From the NCBI GenBank assembly GCA_014825775.1, contig MVAQ01000115.1, forward strand, positions 1 through 63,988: a stretch of DNA of 63,988 nucleotides, read 5' to 3'. Below the pieces are notes generated by a model that did not search any database, had not been told where the DNA came from, and saw only the letters and a program-made list of their open reading frames with translations. The position numbers and the translations under genes were made by a program. The first letter of the stretch is position 1, and each line of letters starts with the position of its first letter. This stretch comes from Krasilnikovozyma curviuscula. Taxonomy: Eukaryota; Basidiomycota; Tremellomycetes; Cystofilobasidiales; Mrakiaceae. This document shows positions 45,935-57,286 of this stretch, one piece after another.

Positions 45935-46156
45935 TTGTCTTTTTAAGTCGCATTATGTACTACCCGATGGCAAGAATAGTGCTCTCAATGGAGACAACCT
46001 TATTCCGTTCATCCAGAGTAGTGGAGTGCTGTTGGGAAGGGAAAGAGCCTGCTATTAGCGAGAAACTTGGGACCGTATGGAGAGGGCTTGCGATGGCTTT
46101 TGCTTCACTAAGCAGTGTGTTATGATAGTTCTGAATACCCATGAAATAGAAGTTTT

Positions 46157-48914
46157 CTATTCAATTTCGTTCGCCTTTGCACAGTACTCCGATGCTTTTA
46201 TTCGTTGTTCAATAAAAGTGGGATCGTCTGCCATCACATTGAACGTCAGCGCCATACCACTCTCCATGTGTACCAGCACATGACAGTGGACTGAAAGGAA
46301 TTTTAGCAACTCGGCACAATTGAACGAGAAGAGGAAGAAAAAACTCACACATCCACATGCCTGGAGTGTCGAACTCCACCCTGAACACAACATGGCCTCT
46401 CATGGGAATGATGAACGTGTCTCTCTTCACAGGAGCTTCTGGTCCTAGTAGCTGAGGTGGTTTGTCCCAACGATAAGAGCCCCATCCTAGCTCTGCTTCA
46501 TAAGTCCACAACGGCCAGAATGAGTGGCCATGAAGATGGAATGGATGCTATTTATCATAAAAGATTGCTCTTCAGAACAAGGTGTTAACCAGAAAAGAAA
46601 CTGGGAGTCAAAGCACTCACAGGTCCATCCTCGAGGTTATTGACGATAATGTCCATCACCACCTTGTGCGTTCGATTCGTGGAGATGACAAACTCGTCTT
46701 TGCCCCACTGAGTGGGCATGTGTGGCCATATCTCGGGCTCTGGAGTTGTAAGAAGCGGATGGTCAACGTTCGCTCGGTGGGACGTTTGGTTGATGTATCC
46801 AAAAGGAACATTTCCTATTGACCAAAACAAAAAAAACTTTAGTGTGAAGAAGGACGAGAGAACGAATGAAAGTACTCGCCATTCGCACTTCTCTTCATAG
46901 TAGATACATAAACCATCTCAAGCGCTTCCCTTTGCGGCAACATCTCGGGTACCAGCGGTTTTAAAGCCATAGTGTCAATCTGCTCCTTTGGGAGGAGCTC
47001 CAGATGGTTCCATTTTGTAGAAGTTGGACGGACACCTTTGGCAAGGCTGGCACTGTATGACAAGATTGCTCTGGGCTCTGGATTGAGGCCAGCATTTGGA
47101 TACATGCTGAGAACACCAAAAAGCACAAGGCAGAGCATTAGACGTGAAAGACATCAAGCTGTTGCTGATTGCTGAATATCCAGAATCAACGCTCACAAGT
47201 CACCTTGATCAATTCTGTGTCTGAACCAGAACCCGTCGCCTTTTCGAGGCGAGCCATGAGAACCGATGTATCGTGGACGGACGTCGTACCTCTGTCCAGG
47301 CGCAATCTCCAGCTCCTTGACTTCTACGGGTTGAATTGGATTACCATCTGCGCTCAGCACAATAAGAAGGTGATCATCAATCGAGACGTGAGTGTTGGCT
47401 AGTAATCTGTCACATTCAAGATAATTAGATACTATACACAGAAGATGAGGCGTAAGGGCTTTACCCTGTGTTCACGAGACGCAAGACGTTCTCGCTCTGG
47501 TGGTCAAGAACGATCCTAGGCAACAGATCTTCCTCAGTGCGACCATCACAGTGGACCTCTTTAATAGACATCGAGCAGTTGAAGAACTGCCTACCATTCA
47601 AAAGCGCGATCTCAGGGACAGGCTAGACAGACAGAAACCTCAAGGGTCAGCCAGATAGAAGGGAAATACACAGTAGCTCAACTCACTTCGTATCCAGTAC
47701 TTCGGCGAGACTGATACCATTTTTGGATATCGGGACCAGATCGGTGATACCAATCGCCAATCAGCAAGAGCTGTTCGGACGCTTGGACGAAGCCACGCTG
47801 TTTCTAAAAGGGCCAACAACCGCGTATCGCAATCACACATGGTCAGTCCACTTCCTGAGCAATTATAAAGACGGCAGTTGAACTCACAATGAGGTCCTTA
47901 GGATGACTCCTGCTCTCTCGCAGCTTGAACTCGTCGTGCGAAATCTCACTGCTCGGCGCAACACTCCTCTCCCTCGGCGGATGGATGATGAACCCACCAA
48001 ATAGGCCGTCGGCACGGTCAGATCCGTGGTGTCCATGCCACCAGTAAGTCCCGGCCTGGACATCGTCAATCTTGAACCTGTACGTGAAGGTGCCGCCGTC
48101 GGCTGGGATGGGACATTGGGTTGCACCTGTTGCGCCGTCCATAGAATTGGAGCCTGAGGAAATGTATAGCGGTGTAAACTATTTAGTTCAAATGGACCGA
48201 AAAGAGAGGACCGGCTTTGTTTACCTGAGGTATGGCGAATTCCGTGCCCTTGAATAAAAGAAACCTAGCGTCAGCAAATTGACTGCAGTCTACAACAGAA
48301 GAGGAAACGTACAATGCAAAGTAGTGGGAGTTCTCATTTCATTGACAACGTTGACAACCACAGTATCTCCTGATCTCACTTCGATTGTTGGGCCGGGGAA
48401 GAGACCTGCAAAACCGATGGCAAATACGGTCAGAGAGTTTCCATAGTATCAGCGAAACATCGTGTATCAATCCAGAACCAGTCGCCAGTCATCTTCTAGC
48501 TGGACACATCTTGAAGGGCGGCGGTGAAATGAAAAGCGTCCACGTACCATTCACAGTCCTCACCGACTTCTCGACTCCATCAGGCCTTAAGAGCTCCTCC
48601 CTCAGTACCCAGTTGAACACCCTCTCCTCAGCAGGTCTAAACGAATGTAGGTCAGGGTGAAGGTAAAATCGCCGATCATTCTCGAACCGTTCGGTGGAGT
48701 GAAGGAAATGGGACGGTAGGTTCAGCATATGCGGAGCGATTTGGGACAGCGACGAGACAGTGATTCCTAGCACCACCAGGAATGAGATAGAATACCATAG
48801 GAAAGTGTTCTTGTCGCTTGAAGACGGTTTTGAAGACGGCCTTTTTATGGGTTTGGTTACAAATTCCACCGCAATAACTGGAACGGCGACAGTCGCTGGA
48901 GCTTCTGCTGCCAT
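46157..48914 (-). CDS. Membrane-anchored multicopper oxidase
   Basis: Eleven exons on the minus strand: 48548-48914, 48313-48405, 48225-48248, 47888-48153, 47687-47803, 47465-47622, 47197-47406, 46880-47106, 46621-46814, 46349-46547 and 46157-46290; 662 residues. There is no cleavable signal; a basic cytosolic stretch precedes one membrane segment (about 37-58), so a type II orientation is likely. All copper ligands are present: HWHGI (153-156), WWHGHHGSD (His201, His203), HPFHLHGHSFW (553-563) and FHCHVLVHMESGM (619-631, Cys621, axial Met631). A Met as axial ligand suggests low or medium potential, unlike Leu/Phe laccases. Laccase-, ascorbate-oxidase- and ferroxidase-like roles are all possible; no FTR1-type permease is nearby. 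The exon 8 donor is probably GC. Confidence 0.92.
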
Positions 48915-50072
48915 TGTTCTTTCCAGTAACAGAAGTTCAAGCTGGTGGTGATAGTTGGGAACATGTTCAGCTCAGTCAAATTATTGCTGTCTGCTCGTTG
49001 GCCTTTCCCGGGGGGAAGCGTGGGAGACTGCTGAAAAAAAAAAAAGCTCGAACGTGCTATTTGCGACCGGTGGAGACGAGGGTTGTTTAGTTTTCATCAG
49101 TCCGACGAAGCTCAGGAGGGTTCTACTATAAAACGATTACTAAATATGACCATGGAGGCATGTCTTGCAAATAGAGCGATGTTGTGTTGCCATTTTCTTA
49201 AGCTCGATGACAAGCGCTAATGTAGTGATGACTTGAACTCATCAGCTCTAAACTACTTATAAAGAAGGAACCAGGATCTTCTGAACATGTTCTTCTTCCT
49301 GAATAACAACTCTCTGTCCTATTAGACATCGTGAAACTTGGTTGATCTCGCAAATTCCTAGACGAGAATGTCGTTCGCCGGTGCTCGCGTTACTTCTTTT
49401 GCCCTTCCTGCCTCAAAACAAGCCTATCACCTTCAAAGCCATCTTTCTCTCAATGCTAACATCTGTATTACCATAAGCGTTTCCATCATATCCCAGCAGA
49501 GCATCAGGGTGAACTGTCGGCCTCTATCCGACGCAGTGAAAACGAATCCATCAAAACGTTCGTCCACAACTTGCGGACCCCGTATTTTAGCGTGAATCTC
49601 GAAAGACTCGTAGCTGCATGGTCCTCTGGGTCAATGAACGTTTCTGATTGGCTATGGGAATGTGAGAATGAGCTGGGAACCTTCAACGACTAGGTAAGTC
49701 TACCCTCAACGCGTCTCTTCCTGATGCCCTCTGCCTGCGAAAAAATCTTCATCTCAACGCACCGAAAGCTTTTTATAGATTTCCGGCTGTTCTGTCCAGA
49801 GGATTGGGTCCCGAAGCGGAAGCTGATGAAGGAGGATCGCAGCATGTGTGTGAGTCCTGAAACGTTTCGCTGGCTCTCTGATTGGCTCGCCCCGGCCCCT
49901 CACGGTCGTTTGTTTTTCTTCACGTTCGTCCTGCCCTCAATTGGATCGACAAATCAAATGCAATCTTTCAATTCGTTAAAGTCCACAGGTTTCTTCTTAT
50001 AGAACGAGCTTTTCTCTCCCCTCGCCCCACTGCTTCTAGCTTCCTCGAGAACTCTGCTGTCAGAAATCAGCA
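48915..50072. other. Divergent promoter region (oxidase / phospholipase C)
   Basis: About 1.16 kb between divergent genes, with promoters of both. It also contains coding-like frames around 49368-49694 (separate entry) and 49720-50002 that I could not join into a gene, and a short A-run near 49033. Confidence 0.4.
49368..49694 (+). other. Coding-like frames, possible small unknown gene
   Basis: ATG 49368 opens a frame with a hydrophobic start. A second frame from about 49455 to the stop just before a good donor (GTAAGT at 49693) reads SIRRSENESIKTFVHNL and then PYFSVNLERLVAAWSSGSMN, with protein-like composition. Joining them needs a 32-nt intron, shorter than any other here, so this may be an upstream leader of the phospholipase gene or chance. 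No family recognised. Confidence 0.2.
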
Positions 50073-53000
50073 ATGGCTACCGCTATCTCCCTTCTCGCTC
50101 TGTCAGCCTTGACTGCTGCTCCAATTGCTAAAGCTGGTCTCGAACAGGTCAGTCTGAACTAAAGCTTGTTTTTTTTTATATTTATGTATTGTTTACTCAT
50201 TGCACACTATCCCTTCTCTATCCCTTCTGGTACAGATTGAGCATGTCGTTTTCTTCATGCAGGGTTAGTGTCTTTCATTCTAAATTCCGATTCTATTCGT
50301 CAGATTCTGAGGCTTCGTCTGTCGCAGAAAACCGAGCTTTCGATCACTACTAGTGAGCCCACCATCTCCACCTTTCGTTCCAGTCCATCGTCTGACATGC
50401 TGTCTGTCACCTATAGTGGTCATCTTGCCGGTGTCCGTGGTCTCTCCGACCCACAAACCAACAACAAGAACGGATCCTCTACCCTCTTGCAGAAGGTTGC
50501 CCCATCTCTCTCCAACGCTGTAAGTGTTGCCGAGGTACAGACTGCTACAAACGAAAGCTCACTGAGAGATTTCAACGCAGACTCAATGGTTGACTCCTTA
50601 CTACATCAACGAAGCGGGCGGAAACTTGACTCAAGGCTCCCAGTGTATGCTCGCCGGTTCCAACTCCCTTGGAAACAACGAGGCTGCCCTCAACGGTGAT
50701 TTGAACGACCAGTGGGTCAACAAGAACTCGTACGCGCGATCTTTCCATCATCGTTCAATTCCATAACCAAATTACTTACCAAAGATGCTGGGTTTTGATT
50801 CTACTTTGAAAGTCCTTACTCCATCGGTTACTACAAGAGATCTGATCTCCCTACCCACTACACCCTCGCAGATGGATGGACCACTGCTGATGTAAGTTGG
50901 TCTAGGCCCGTTTTCTCCCTTCTGAACCAATCATTACGGGTACTGATGCATGTCTCTTTCTGTAGATGTATCAAGAAGGTATTATCTCCGCAACATGGCC
51001 GAACAGAATTTTGTGGCAGACTGTGAGCCCTTGTTTTCGTGTCTCTCTTCGGCCACGTAAATGTGTCTGACTGCCAACAATGCTTGCTTCTAAAAGGGTT
51101 CCATCAACGTTCCAGGTGGAAATGTTAACTCTACCCAGGGTCCAGTCTACGATAACACCGACGTAAGTTTGGATTCAGCAGAAGATCTCAAGTTCCCGCA
51201 GCTGAGGCTCATTTGTTATGGGTTTCCGATCGTAGGTACCAGGATGCACCCAGCTCACCATAACTGAGCCATTCACCGGTTCTACCAAGTATGAAGCTAC
51301 TTACAACGTTTCTTGCTACCCATACGGTAAGTCATGAAGCTATCACAAGTGGAAGCAGATTAGAAATTAAAGCTGTACCTCCTCCACCCCTCTAAACATA
51401 ACATCAACGTTCTCCAACGGCTCTGAACATGTAAACACAAAGACTGGAAGACCGTCCCAGAGTACCTCGAAGAGACTGGCATTGAGTGGATGACTTACCA
51501 GGTGAGAATCTTACATCCCCTGTCCTGAAACCCATCTTCTCATGCAAGTCTGACCTCGGTTCTGTCCCCTTGGAGGCCTCTGACAACTTTGGTACAGATG
51601 TCTCGAGTAACATGAAGCAGTTCATTGTAAGTTGCCCCCTTGTTAAGAGCGCAGTGCTAGAATTAACGTTGAGACTGGATTGCGTGCGCGCGTTGACAGG
51701 ACCTTGCCGACACTGATCCAACTTCCCAGCTTGCTCAAAGAGCTCTGAAGATGCAACCAGGTGATGCTGGTCTTGGTGGGCTTGAAGCTTTCAAGGTGAG
51801 TCTGCTGCTTTCGAGCAGATGCGACCGCAGCTCTCGCTTTCAAACCACTTCCTAGCTTCTCCCCAGCTCAGTGTCAGATTTTCTTATGATATCATTACTT
51901 ACAGAAAGCGGCCGCTGCTGGTAAACTTCCACAATTCTCCTACGTCTACGGACCAAAGGAACTTTCCGAACACCCACCGTAAGTTCGCATCTTCTTGCGC
52001 ATCGCAGACCGTTTGATTCTGACAAAAGTTTTATAGATACTCTCCACACGATGGTGGCTGGTTCGTGAAGGAACTCGTTGACGCTGTCCAGAACTGTGAG
52101 CCTCCACCGTCCATCTCTAGCGATACACTTTCGCGCTGACATACTTGTTCTCCTACAGCTCCTCAATACAACACTACTGCTCTTTTCCTTTCTTTCGATG
52201 AGACGGGTGGTTGGGGTGAGCGCTTTGAGTGCGATTGGGTGCATCATTCCCCAGGCTTACAATCTCTTGTATCGTTGCAGGTGATCACGTTATTCCATTC
52301 CACTCACCAAACGGTACAGCTGGCGAGTGGTTGACCTCTCCATTCACTGGTGAAAGTGTCCCATCCGGTCCAGGTAAGTCGACGCAATTAAATTTATGCC
52401 GGGATGAGGGATTCGTTCTGATCTAAATTGAGGACTTGCGCCCAGGTTTCCGTCTCCCCTTCAATGTTGTCTCGCCATGGACTCGTGGAGGCTACCTATT
52501 CACTGAACCATCTGATCACACTAGTCATATTCTCTTCCTCGAGAAATGGCTGGCCGCTCACGGCAAATCTATGTATTGGTCAGTGACTTTCCAGCTAGTC
52601 CTTCCCTTTTCGAATTACACTAATCTTTTTTTACTCTTACAGCAAGGAAATGAATGACTGGAGAAGAAATTCCATGTCCGACTTAACCAACATCTTCGAC
52701 TTCAACAACCCAGATTTCTCACCAGTTCTCCTTGAGCTTCCAGAGGGCTACACCGTCCCCCACAGAGAGTGAGTCGACACTTCCTTCCTTTCAGAGCGTT
52801 CTTCCGAAACTTACTCTTTCGTAAATCCAGCCCACTCACGTCAGTCCTCGACGGCGCTGAGCACTGCGAGGCGGCTTACAACGGTACCATCCAGCCAAAG
52901 GTTCCATACGGTCAACAAGATCTCACCTCCAAGATTTCCCAAGAATCTGGATTTAAGAACCTCAGAGGAGCCCTCACTGAAGGAAGATACCTCGTATTTG

Positions 53001-53347
53001 AACAAGGCAACAACGCCGCCGCCGTAATCAGCGGCGCCTTGACTGCCATCCCAGCGTTGGCGCACAAGCAGCTTGAGCCAGTTCAGAGATTCCTCGTCCA
53101 CGCCGTCGACTCTACCAACATTCTCAACAGAGACTTCACCATCAGCAACGGCGCTTCCTTCCTCACCTCGACCCTCTCAGTTGGAGCTCAGTCCTCCGCC
53201 GCTACCTTCACGGTCCTCTATTCTGCCGATAAGATGGGCTACACCTTCATGGAGAAGAGCAGTGGAAACTACATCTCCATTGGTGCTTCCGGTGTAACCT
53301 TTAACAGCACCGCCAACGCAATCAAGCTCTACTCAGTCACTTTCTAA
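50073..53347 (+). CDS. Secreted phospholipase C-type phosphoesterase
   Basis: Nineteen exons: 50073-50147, 50236-50263, 50328-50352, 50417-50519, 50581-50729, 50813-50891, 50966-51022, 51097-51162, 51236-51326, 51443-51501, 51576-51626, 51700-51795, 51905-51978, 52037-52095, 52159-52215, 52281-52373, 52446-52578, 52643-52768 and 52831-53347; 645 residues. A signal peptide (1-21) precedes the PF04185-type phosphoesterase domain: IEHVVFFMQENRAFDHYYGH, QCMLAGSNSLGNNEAALNG, the metal-site motif SFDETGGWGDHVIPFHSP, and SPWTRGGYLFTEPSDHTS. The last exon (517 nt) codes for the C-terminal beta domains seen in the PlcN/PlcH-like family. It should cleave phosphodiester head groups outside the cell; substrate preference is unknown. 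Intron 10/11 borders (near 51576) are the least certain. Confidence 0.92.
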
Positions 53348-53796
53348 AGACATTCTAGGGAGTTCCTTATTAATTTCCATAGACAAAGACAACGAAACAA
53401 AAGATAGTTATACTGTTGATGCTATTATCAGCTTCGTGTGCAACTGCCAACTTGCTCTGGTGCAAGTTTCAGCACATTCCTTCCATCTCTGTTGACATTT
53501 CGCCGAAGATGCGTTCCGTGGCGTGGGAATCACTACAAATTCGACCAGTATAAAATTATTCAATTCCTAACTCTTGCCCTCAACTCCCTTAAATTCGTCT
53601 TTCCTGTGAGTGCTCATCTCACCAGTGCGATAAGGTCTGATTTTTTCTTGGCTTTACGGCCCTTCCGACCGAAGAGGCTCTTTGGAGCGGCAGTGATCTG
53701 AAAATTCGTGCAAGTGACTCTGTAGTTACCAGCAGCCGGCCAAACTCAAAACATCCTTCCAAACCTTTTTAAGTCCCAAAGGAATCCTATTTAGGG
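53348..53796. other. Intergenic region
   Basis: 449 bp between two + strand genes, with terminator and promoter. No coding feature supported. Confidence 0.5.
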
Positions 53797-55761
53797 ATGA
53801 GACTCTCAACCATCACCAGCCCTGCCATCAGAAGAACCTTGTTTTCAAGAACTTCAAACGCCCCGACCTCAAGCTCCTCCGCATTCATGAGTTTTGCTGC
53901 TCGATATGCATCGACAAAGATCGATGTTAAGAACCCAGTCGTTGAGCTCGATGGAGACGAGATGACTAGAATCATCTGGAAGAGAATCAGAGAGGAGGTG
54001 AGAGCTTGTCCCAGTCCATCATCTCACCGGCCTTTATAGTACAACCGCTGAAGTCGACTTTGAATTCCCCATTTCAGCTCATCTTGCCCCACTTGAACCT
54101 GGATATCAAGTACTACGATCTTGGTATGGAAAACAGAGATGCTACTGATGATCAGGTCACCGTTGATTCAGCTGAAGCTATCAAGAAGTACTCAGTTGGA
54201 ATTAAGTGCGCTACCATCACTCCTGATGAAGGCAGAGTCAAGGAGTTTAACCTCAAACAGATGTGGAGATCACCAAACGGAACCGTTCGTCCTTTCTGAT
54301 AGGTCTTTGGGAACAAATTCCGGTTTTAAGTGCTGACAATATTTTATTTCCCACCCCATGGTTTCTGTCCATTCTCCGACCTATATTGCCCCCACTAGAT
54401 CCGTAACATCCTCGACGGCACTGTTTTCAGAGAACCAATCATCATCCCTTCGATCCCCAAGCCAGTCCCCGGCTGGACTTCACCTATCGTTATTGGTCGA
54501 CACGCTTTCGGAGACCAGTACCGTTCGACAGACTTTATCGCTCCTGGACCTGGCAAACTGACGCTGACGTACTCGCCTGCTGATGGGGGCAAGCCAACTG
54601 AGATGGAAGTATACCAGTTCAGAGGCAAAGGTGTTGCTTTGGCCATGTACAACACCGACGACGTAAGTTTGGCCTTGGAAAGTGGTAGACTAACCGCTCA
54701 CGAATTTCTCATTTCCGTTTTAGTCCATTAAAGGATTCGCTCACGCCTCTTTCAAGATGGCTCTTTCCAAGAAGATGCCCCTCGTGAGTTGCTTAACGTT
54801 TTCTCTCAGCTTCTTCATGTTGACTTTCTGCATTTCATTCCCCACCGCTAGTTCTTGAGCACCAAGTATGTAGCTACGGTTTGTCTTAGAGGAAATTAGA
54901 ATTATAGTTAACAAAGTTTCTGGTTCTATAGGAACACTATCTTGAAGAAGTACGATGGTAGATTCAAGGATATCTTCCAAGAGATCTACGAGGTTGATTA
55001 CGCTGCCAAGTTCACGGAAGCTGACATCTACTACGAGCACCGTTTGATTGGTGGGTTCAATATACGCTCTCTACCGTTCCCTCTTTTCTCCAGGCTCTAA
55101 CCGCCGATTGAATTTTCATCATCAGACGACATGGTTGCTCAAGCCATCAAGTCATCCGGCGGCTTCGTTTGGGCTTGTAAGAATTACGATGGCGATGTTC
55201 AGAGCGATATCTTAGCACAAGGGTTCGGGTCGTTGGGTATGATGACCAGTGAGCTCATCACGCCAGATGGACTCACTATGGAGGCTGAAGCAGCGCACGG
55301 TTAGTATCCCTCCAATGCCGGTTGATCGTTTCCCAACTGCTTCAAACACTCATCCATTTTATTTTATTTTAACAACAGGAACTGTCACTCGACACTACAG
55401 AGAGCACCAAAAAGGAAAAGAAACGTCCACTAACCCAGTCGCTTCCATCTTCGCCTGGACACGAGGTCTAGCCTTCCGGGCTAAGCTTGATGACAACGCT
55501 GCCCTCACCAAGTTCTGCAAGAGCTTAGAGGAGGCCTGCACTGAAAGTATCCAGGACGATGGGGTGATGACGAAGGATTTGGCGCTGGCGATCCACGGAA
55601 AGGACATGAAGAGAGAACACTGGGTTACTACCTCTGCCTGTGAGTTTAAAAAGCTGCTCATCTCTATGTCTATGTATGTTAACGGAGCTGGGTGTTCATG
55701 TTCGTTGTTTTCAGACCTCGATCATGTCAAGGAGAAGCTACAGAAAAAGCTGGACGCTTGA
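53797..55761 (+). CDS. IDP1: NADP-dependent isocitrate dehydrogenase, mitochondrial
   Basis: Nine exons, 53797-53997, 54078-54284, 54399-54662, 54724-54783, 54852-54865, 54932-55050, 55126-55299, 55379-55639 and 55715-55761, give 448 residues. An Arg/Ser-rich presequence (about 1-39, ending near RYASTK) targets the matrix. Family motifs follow: [74 protein letters not shown], and the metal/NADP region [20 protein letters not shown] and [17 protein letters not shown]. It converts isocitrate to 2-oxoglutarate, giving NADPH for mitochondrial redox and biosynthesis. Exon 5 is a 14-nt microexon. Confidence 0.97.
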
Positions 55762-56072
55762 ACAGCTCTACGTGCTCGATGAAACCACGGGTTGCGCCGC
55801 TGTACTCGTACACTCTGATACACAATCGGAAGTTAGGGAATGGGAACGCTGAGATTGTACAAGTGATATAATACGAATTTCCAACCAGATGGAATATGAG
55901 CTGCAAGATATCAAAAGACTGAAAATTGATGACTCATTAGTTGCAGCATGGCGCGATTTTTGACTCGCCGTGAAACGTCTGACCTTCCCCTCGCTGAATG
56001 TTTTTCAGTCCCAGACATCTCTCCAAACTCCCGTTCGTGATACCACCAGGCTATACTAGTCGTAAACCCGTC
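55762..56072. other. Intergenic region
   Basis: 311 bp between two + strand genes. It includes an alternative in-frame ATG for the hydrolase at 55998; otherwise only terminator and promoter space. Confidence 0.5.
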
Positions 56073-57178
56073 ATGTCGCCCCACCTCAAGGTCTCCCTCT
56101 CACCAAGTGTGGCTCCAGCGTTGGTCTACCTTCCCTCTACGCCCTCGTCCGCTCGCCTTTCCGTCGTGTTTGGGTTGCATGCAGGGGGTCTTTTTGCTGG
56201 ATCAGCTGACGAGATGCCATGGTGGCTCATTGAGGAGGGAAAGAAGCACCAATGGGCCATTGTCTCTCTGCCCTATCGTCTTCTGCTGGGTGGACATAAC
56301 GCTGTCGGAGGAGCGGCAGGTTGCCTCAATGACGTAGTGAGTCAGATTGATGCTGCATTGGGAGGTGAACTGCAGAAGGGTCTGAAGGAGCAGGGCAGTG
56401 AATTCGAGGTAGATACGTCCAAGTTTGGAATTGTTGGTTTCTCCGCGGGTAAGTATGCTGTGAGGCCAGCCTTGCAAAGATTGGATGTTTCCAAATAACT
56501 CATCAACTTGCATTCGCTGTTATAGGAGGAACTCTTACTCTGTTGACAGCCCCGGCCGTTACCCCAAAGCCTGCCTTCGCCATCGCACTGTACCCACCAG
56601 TTCAACTGACCTCACCATTCTACTCAACACTTAACCGTTCGACGTCTTTTGTCCACCCACTCAAACTTTCATCATTTTTCAAGTCTAACTCCATCAAACA
56701 GATCGAAGGGCTGTGGAACGGTCCAGTTCTGACTGAAACACCCCGAGCTGACGTCGCATTCCAAGAATCGGACGACCCTGCTGCAGTCGGACATCCAGGC
56801 ATGATCTGGGACTGGTCTCTTGGAGAAGGTATCCTGCCGGAACTTTTCATTGGTGGTAGAGGGTTCGATTCCAACGGCGATGTCATCCCAGTTCCAAAAG
56901 ACCTTGTCGCCAAGGAGATTCAAAATGTCTTGCCACTCGCAACTCCTGGTCTCGACCTGAAAACTTTCCCACCGACATGGATCGTACATGGTACAAAGGA
57001 TACCCTGGTACCTGTGGAAGATGGAGAGTTTGTCAAGACGTCGTTGGAAGGCGCTGGGGTTGAGTGTCATTTCACGCCGGTTGAAGGGGTCGACCATGGA
57101 TTTGATGCAGAGTTGACGTCAGGTAATCTCGTAGACTGGAGTGCGATTGGTGGTTGGGCGGCCAAGAAACTAGCTTAG
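56073..57178 (+). CDS. Alpha/beta hydrolase
   Basis: Two exons, 56073-56448 and 56526-57178, give 342 residues. The fold shows a strand and oxyanion loop VVFGLHAGGLFAG, the nucleophile elbow GFSAGG (GXSXG, split by the intron after the first base of its Gly codon), the acid region WIVHGTKDTLVPVEDG, and the catalytic His in VEGVDHGFD. No secretion signal is seen. It resembles fungal esterase or lipase-like HSL/prolyl-oligopeptidase-type hydrolases; the substrate is unknown. An upstream ATG (55998) adds 25 mostly basic/hydrophobic residues that could be a mitochondrial signal. Confidence 0.85.
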
Positions 57179-57286
57179 AAGGGCGCTGTCCATCGAATAG
57201 ACTTACGTAGAAGATTGCGCTGCTTATTTGTTGTGCATGTCGTTACACCATTTACTATCAAATCGTACAATAATATCGGCGATCCA

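Noticed and set aside
46157..48914. Naming the multicopper oxidase FET3
   Set aside because: The anchor is N-terminal and no FTR1 is adjacent, and I cannot confirm the ferroxidase-specific acidic residues without an alignment.
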